Below, one piece after another: positions 8,485 to 11,593 of a stretch of 11,593 bases of DNA (its first letter is position 1; each line of letters starts with the position of its first letter). The translations under genes were made by a program, and so were the position numbers. The stretch lies in the NCBI GenBank assembly GCA_028565635.1, contig JAOXYB010051990.1, positions 1 through 11,593 on the forward strand. The letters are read 5' to 3'. The notes beneath the pieces are model-generated. The model made no database searches. It was not told the DNA's origin and saw only the letters and a list, made by a program, of their open reading frames with translations. The stretch comes from Phoronis ovalis. Lineage: Eukaryota > Phoronida > Phoronidae.

Positions 8485-8830
8485 GTTCCTCTGCGAAGGA
8501 ACAAAAAAAACATGAGTAAACAGACACTTTGTGCACGTCCCATGTTCCTTCTCAGTATACCCACTGGAATACTTTGTTCCTCCGGCTGGAAACTGCCGAA
8601 ATTAAATTATACGCAAATAATTGTTTGTTCCAGCGCAAGGACCAGGCAAAAACTAAAAAAGCACGGCGTATCATTAGAGTTCCTCCGCATTCCTCTGGTT
8701 ATAACTGCTTATACCAGCTTATTCGTGATAAAATATTTTGTTCCAGCAGAAGGAACAGTCAGGAATTTAAGATACACAGCGTATCATTAACGTTCTGGCA
8801 CATTCCTAATTTAGATACGGGTGTTCCCTG
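8485..8830. repeat. Diverged tandem array with GTTCC...GGAAC unit heads
   Basis: Unit heads GTTCC-n6/7-GGAA(C) occur at 8485, 8576, 8627 (second arm GGACC) and 8740. The last two units align without gaps at a period of 113 bases for about 70 bases: both read TTTGTTCCAGC then GCGTATCATTA (8666 and 8779) then ATTCCT. The 8576 copy is cut short at 51 bases. Because 113 is not a multiple of three, open frames crossing the array (8512-8790, 8529-8837) are not conserved between units and are not genes. Confidence 0.6.
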
Positions 8831-8948
8831 TGTATAATAGCTACGGTCTGATGTAGAGTACAAGAAACTCATGCCTTTACTAGTACACACATACAACTTA
8901 GTTCCTTTGTTAAAACAATTGATCTACATAATTATACTTTTGCTCGTC

Positions 8949-8966
8949 TATATATATATACATATA
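8949..8966. repeat. TA microsatellite
   Basis: A short (TA)n run followed by CATATA. Confidence 0.6.
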
Positions 8967-9014
8967 AACCGATGAACCTTGGTTAGCTACATAAGTTCTC
9001 TAATTAAATTAATG

Positions 9015-9254
9015 TTACACATGTAAGGATCGTCGGAACTTTAAGATTATACAACTTTGTTCGCAAAGTGTTTCAGAAATTTTCTGTATTGTTAAAATTT
9101 TATATACGTAAGATTTATTATTCTTCCGGTTTGTTCTTAGTGAAACTTGAGTAAATCCTTGTATATAACTGCATGAGTCCTCCAAGTCCTTCACGAAATA
9201 TCCAGTCTGCGTGAATCCCCGTGAATTACCATAGGGGCTGTAATGTTGCCTTGC
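9015..9254 (-). CDS. Exon-like segment, unidentified, minus strand
   Basis: On the minus strand TTTTCTTTTTCGCAG|GCAAGG is a strong acceptor (AG at 9256-9255). From 9254 one frame stays open for 79 codons to TAA at 9017-9015, beginning ARQHYSPYGNSRGFTQTGYF and continuing VKDLEDSCSYIQGFTQVSL; the first 55 residues have a balanced amino-acid composition unlike nearby AT-driven frames. A strong donor AATCAAG|GTGAGT at 9503 would pair with this acceptor across a 249-base intron. However, the segment upstream of that donor has a stop in the phase needed to enter this frame. It may be a non-coding spliced transcript, a 5' untranslated junction, or a chance frame. No family recognised; no polyadenylation signal closely follows. 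Confidence 0.3.
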   Translation of the reverse strand, partial: ARQHYSPYGNSRGFTQTGYFVKDLEDSCSYIQGFTQVSLRTNRKNNKSYVYKILTIQKISETLCEQSCIILKFRRSLHV

Positions 9255-9503
9255 CTGCGAAAAAGAAAATATATTAGTTTTAAAGTTATTTACAAAATAT
9301 AGACATCTTATAAATAATACAAACGACAATTTAAAATAGCATTTATCTAATTCGTATAAAACTAGTGTCTAAATTGCACCTAGCATTCATAATCATAAAT
9401 GTTTTAAAAAACCAACGCATAATTATAGGAACTAAAGTAGGAAACAAATGTACTATAATCATACTATTCATACTATTATTTTGTACACAAATAAGTTACT
9501 CAC
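9255..9503 (-). other. Candidate intron on minus strand, 249 bp
   Basis: Donor GTGAGT (9503 to 9498) preceded by CAAG, and acceptor TTTTCTTTTTCGCAG ending at 9255. Both match consensus well, are correctly ordered, and lie at a distance similar to the 297-bp NCOA5 intron. Confidence 0.4.
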
Positions 9504-9504
9504 C

Positions 9505-10490
9505 TTGATTTAAAGATTCGTGGTATATATTATAGTATCTTTGAAGATTAGTTTAGTCAAGTTTATAAGGCAATAAATTTTGAAAATAATCAAATAAGCT
9601 GCAGCATCTTAAAATAGGACGTGACTACCAGCTTTGAGTTCTAATGAAATGTCCATTCAAATCGTCTTGACAAAACAATCTCCATGCGCAAGTAATAAAC
9701 AGCTTATCCTACACTTAATTAAACATTTCTTTGTATATAAGTATCTTCCCGTATAATTTTCAAAATATACAAAATGAAACAAAGATCGAGGTACTGGTGT
9801 TCCTTCCCATATATTATAAAAGGATCGAACACTTAGTGATGGAACAAAATGAGACCTGCTGATACGAGATGGAAACACTGCGCTCCTCTTCTGAAGGAAC
9901 ATTCAAGTACTAAATGAAATTGCATTTTTCACGCTGTTTTGATATTTACAGTACGTGGCAGGAAATGTGCGAAATCCGCATTTCGTGTTTTTGTACATTC
10001 CAATTTTTTACTCGGATTTCAATAGTTCGGCTACTTAAGCTATCAAAAAAAGTGAATGCATTTTTTTCTTTGTAACAATAGAAAAAATAAGCTATAAAGT
10101 TGAATTAATTAAACTGATAACACAGAAAATGTATTTATTATATATGTAATGTTTTCATGTACCGAAATTTAATTCGTAACAGTTACATGCAAGCATTAAG
10201 ATAAGAACTTGCAGCAGCATTTTATTGCTGTGGGTATCTGAAAGGTGAGGTATTTCCAAGTTTTCTGTTGTGTAAGTGCTGCGATGTGTTATGGTATCTA
10301 ATATATTGCCAAAGCATGCTTTATTTAAACTGAATAAATTTGACTTTGGCCTTTTCCTTTTTGGAACAGTTTGCGATGTTTTTAAAATAAATATATGTAA
10401 AAAAAACAACTATATTTTTGTAATTTAAAAATCTGAATAAGTATAGTATGATTTCATACCAGTTAATTATGCCGAATTTTCCAACCTATT
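9505..10490. other. Sequence without a supported gene
   Basis: AT-rich. On the minus strand 9657-9902 is open (begins MFLQKRSAVFPSRISRSHF) and carries several TGTTCC/TGTTTCC motifs like those in the array at 8485-8830, but has no recognisable domain. Another minus frame at 10155-10409 includes AATAAA motifs and has no domain signature. Confidence 0.4.
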
Positions 10491-10499
10491 TATACTTAC

Positions 10500-10583
10500 C
10501 CTTGAATTAAAAAGGCCATATTGCTGACTGTTAGCAATATATGTATTGTTAAACATATTTTTGTACTATGAAGTTTGAGGAAC
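10500..10583 (-). other. Possible small exon on minus strand
   Basis: Minus-strand acceptor GTATGCATTTTAG precedes 10583 and donor AAGG|GTAAGT begins at 10499, bounding 84 nt. One of the three frames is open throughout and includes ATGGCC. The donor is a perfect consensus; the acceptor tract is modest. It might be an upstream exon of the same minus-strand transcript as the 9503/9255 splice pair. Confidence 0.22.
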
Positions 10584-10776
10584 CTAAAATGCATACAGAA
10601 CAAACTTAATATCAAAATGATAATAACTTTTCAAGATTCCTACAAAGAAAAACTATTGTACGCAATTTAGATCTGTTTATAGTTTAAAAGAATTAATACC
10701 TACTCATGAATTTTGCTTTGTAGTAATTAATTTTCAAAGTGATTGGATTTCTAATTCCCTTCTGTTTGCATTGCAG

Positions 10777-10891
10777 GATGCTTTTGATTATACTGGTACG
10801 CATAGGACGATAGGAAGCAAAAGTCAAGAAACGAACAAAATCAAGAGATTCACGGTTGGAATGGCACGGAATGCAGTTTAATATGACAAAG
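10777..10891 (+). pseudogene. Exon-like segment with in-frame stop, unidentified
   Basis: CTTCTGTTTGCATTGCAG|GATGC is a strong acceptor (AG 10775-10776) and AAAG|GTAACA at 10892 a reasonable donor, giving 115 nt. The first frame reads DAFDYTGTHRTIG then KIKRFTVGMARNAV and stops at TAA 10879-10881; the other two frames stop early. The phase leaving the donor is exactly what the exon-like segment at 11407 requires, so the pair could be consecutive exons with a stop in the first (poison exon or broken copy), or the first could be a terminal coding exon, or chance. Confidence 0.25.
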
Positions 10892-10930
10892 GTAACATCT
10901 GTTCAGATACTAAGAATATACTGATTGCAT

Positions 10931-11122
10931 ATTAAAGCACATACAACACAATAGTCCATTATTAAAGCACATACTCACAAAGTAGTTTGTCATTAAAGAG
11001 CACACTACTGAATTAACATAGTAGTCTAGCACTAAAGCACACACTAACAAAATAGCTTATTATTAAAGCACACACTAACAAAAAAGTGTATTATTACAGC
11101 GCACAGGCACTAACATTGTCTA
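10931..11122. repeat. 31-bp minisatellite, six units
   Basis: Units begin with ATTAAAGCAC or a variant at 10931, 10961, 10992, 11031, 11062 and 11093 (periods 30, 31, 39, 31, 31). The consensus is roughly ATTAAAGCACACACTAACAAAATAG with a variable tail; the 11031 and 11062 units are nearly identical, the outer ones diverged. It lies between the two plus-strand exon-like segments and would be intronic if they are joined. Confidence 0.75.
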
Positions 11123-11406
11123 TAACAAGATAGATGTCTAAAGTGAAGGACTCTGCTCCATACATTATATTTATTTTTGTAATTCTTCAAAATCTGAGAT
11201 TAAAGCAAGCAAGCATCAATGTGTGTGGTATTTAAATCAAGTTAACAGTTGAAGACCATTCACAATTATGTGTTAATAACAAAAGTAAACTTGTTTATTG
11301 TAAGTATCATTTATTATAGATTGTGATAGTACTGCTTATTCCCCAGGACATCTGTTTTGTGCAGTAGCTAGTTTAGAAAGTGCAATAATATCCCTTTTTT
11401 GAACAG

Positions 11407-11513
11407 ATAAGAAGACCACTGTGAAATGCAGCATAAATTTGATTCCAAGAGGTTCAAGTAGTTGTGGCATGAATGGAGGTCAAGTGTTAGAACTGCAGCT
11501 GTCTTTCATAGAG
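11407..11513 (+). CDS. Probable coding exon of an unidentified gene
   Basis: Acceptor CCCTTTTTTGAACAG ends at 11406; donor ATAGAG|GTATGG starts at 11514. After two bases completing a codon, the frame from 11409 is open across the whole 107-nt segment (35 codons) and reads KKTTVKCSINLIPRG, a short Ser/Gly turn (SSSCGMNGGQ) and VLELQLSFIE, an alternating hydrophobic pattern typical of a beta-sheet protein. The other two frames stop at once. The exon ends in phase 0. If the donor were not used the frame would continue to TAA at 11583-11585. Base composition is less AT-rich than the flanks. I do not recognise the family. Its gene continues outside the window to the right. Confidence 0.45.
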
Positions 11514-11593
11514 GTATGGCATAAGTACACCATAAGATTCCCCATCCACTTGTATGCAATTTCATTGATATGTTTTAATACATAATTTTTTAA

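Noticed and set aside
8512-8837. Two overlapping plus-strand open frames of about 100 codons
   Set aside because: They run across a tandem array whose period (113) is not a multiple of three, so successive units are read in different frames; not a gene.
9815-9835. Pol III B-box-like GTGTTCGATCC on the minus strand, hinting at a tRNA-derived SINE
   Set aside because: No acceptable A box at the proper distance and no cloverleaf can be drawn.
10155-10409. 84-codon minus-strand open frame
   Set aside because: No domain, AATAAA motifs inside it, composition like the surrounding non-coding DNA.
10931-11122. CRISPR-like array
   Set aside because: Units are contiguous diverged tandem repeats without distinct spacers, and the DNA is eukaryotic.

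Overview
The window is animal nuclear DNA: AT-rich, interrupted by introns, and dominated by non-coding sequence. Its one confidently identified gene is the 3' part of a nuclear receptor coactivator 5 (NCOA5/CIA; Drosophila Neosin) orthologue on the + strand. Divergence from the vertebrate protein as I remember it, low-copy GC-rich and 'CGATTATTAGA' repeats, and short introns suggest a marine invertebrate, perhaps a mollusc or other lophotrochozoan. The taxonomic call is inference.

Layout. Positions 1-470 hold two unrelated interspersed repeats: a G/C-run element, then an element built from short CGATTATTAGA-like units. Positions 479-922 are intronic. Three NCOA5 exons follow at 923-1122, 2845-3132 and 3430-3815. 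Both introns have GT-AG ends and both interrupt codons in phase 1. The joined frame gives the last 290 residues: most of the anticodon-binding-like domain, a linker, a nuclear-receptor box with two overlapping LxxLL motifs, and the conserved C-terminal block. The N-terminal part lies upstream of the window. The 3' UTR probably ends just after an AATAAA at 4227-4232.

Positions 4260-8300 contain no gene I can support. They hold scattered regulatory-looking motifs (a back-to-back YY1-type site at 5680-5699, a TATA-like box at 6445) and a few GC-richer islands. A second, diverged copy of the CGATTATTAGA element lies at 8303-8380. A tandem array whose units begin with a GTTCC...GGAAC dyad spans 8485-8830.

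Positions 9000-10600 contain splice-site-flanked segments on the - strand (donors at 9503 and 10499, acceptor at 9255), consistent with a spliced transcript of unknown nature, possibly non-coding. At the right edge, two + strand exon-like segments (10777-10891 and 11407-11513) flank a 31-bp minisatellite. The second is open throughout and looks coding; the first has an in-frame stop when joined to it. I do not recognise either product.

I found no complete new molecular system here. The items most worth a second look are the tandem LxxLL box in NCOA5, the unidentified exon pair at the right edge, the minus-strand splice pair, and the dyad-headed repeat.
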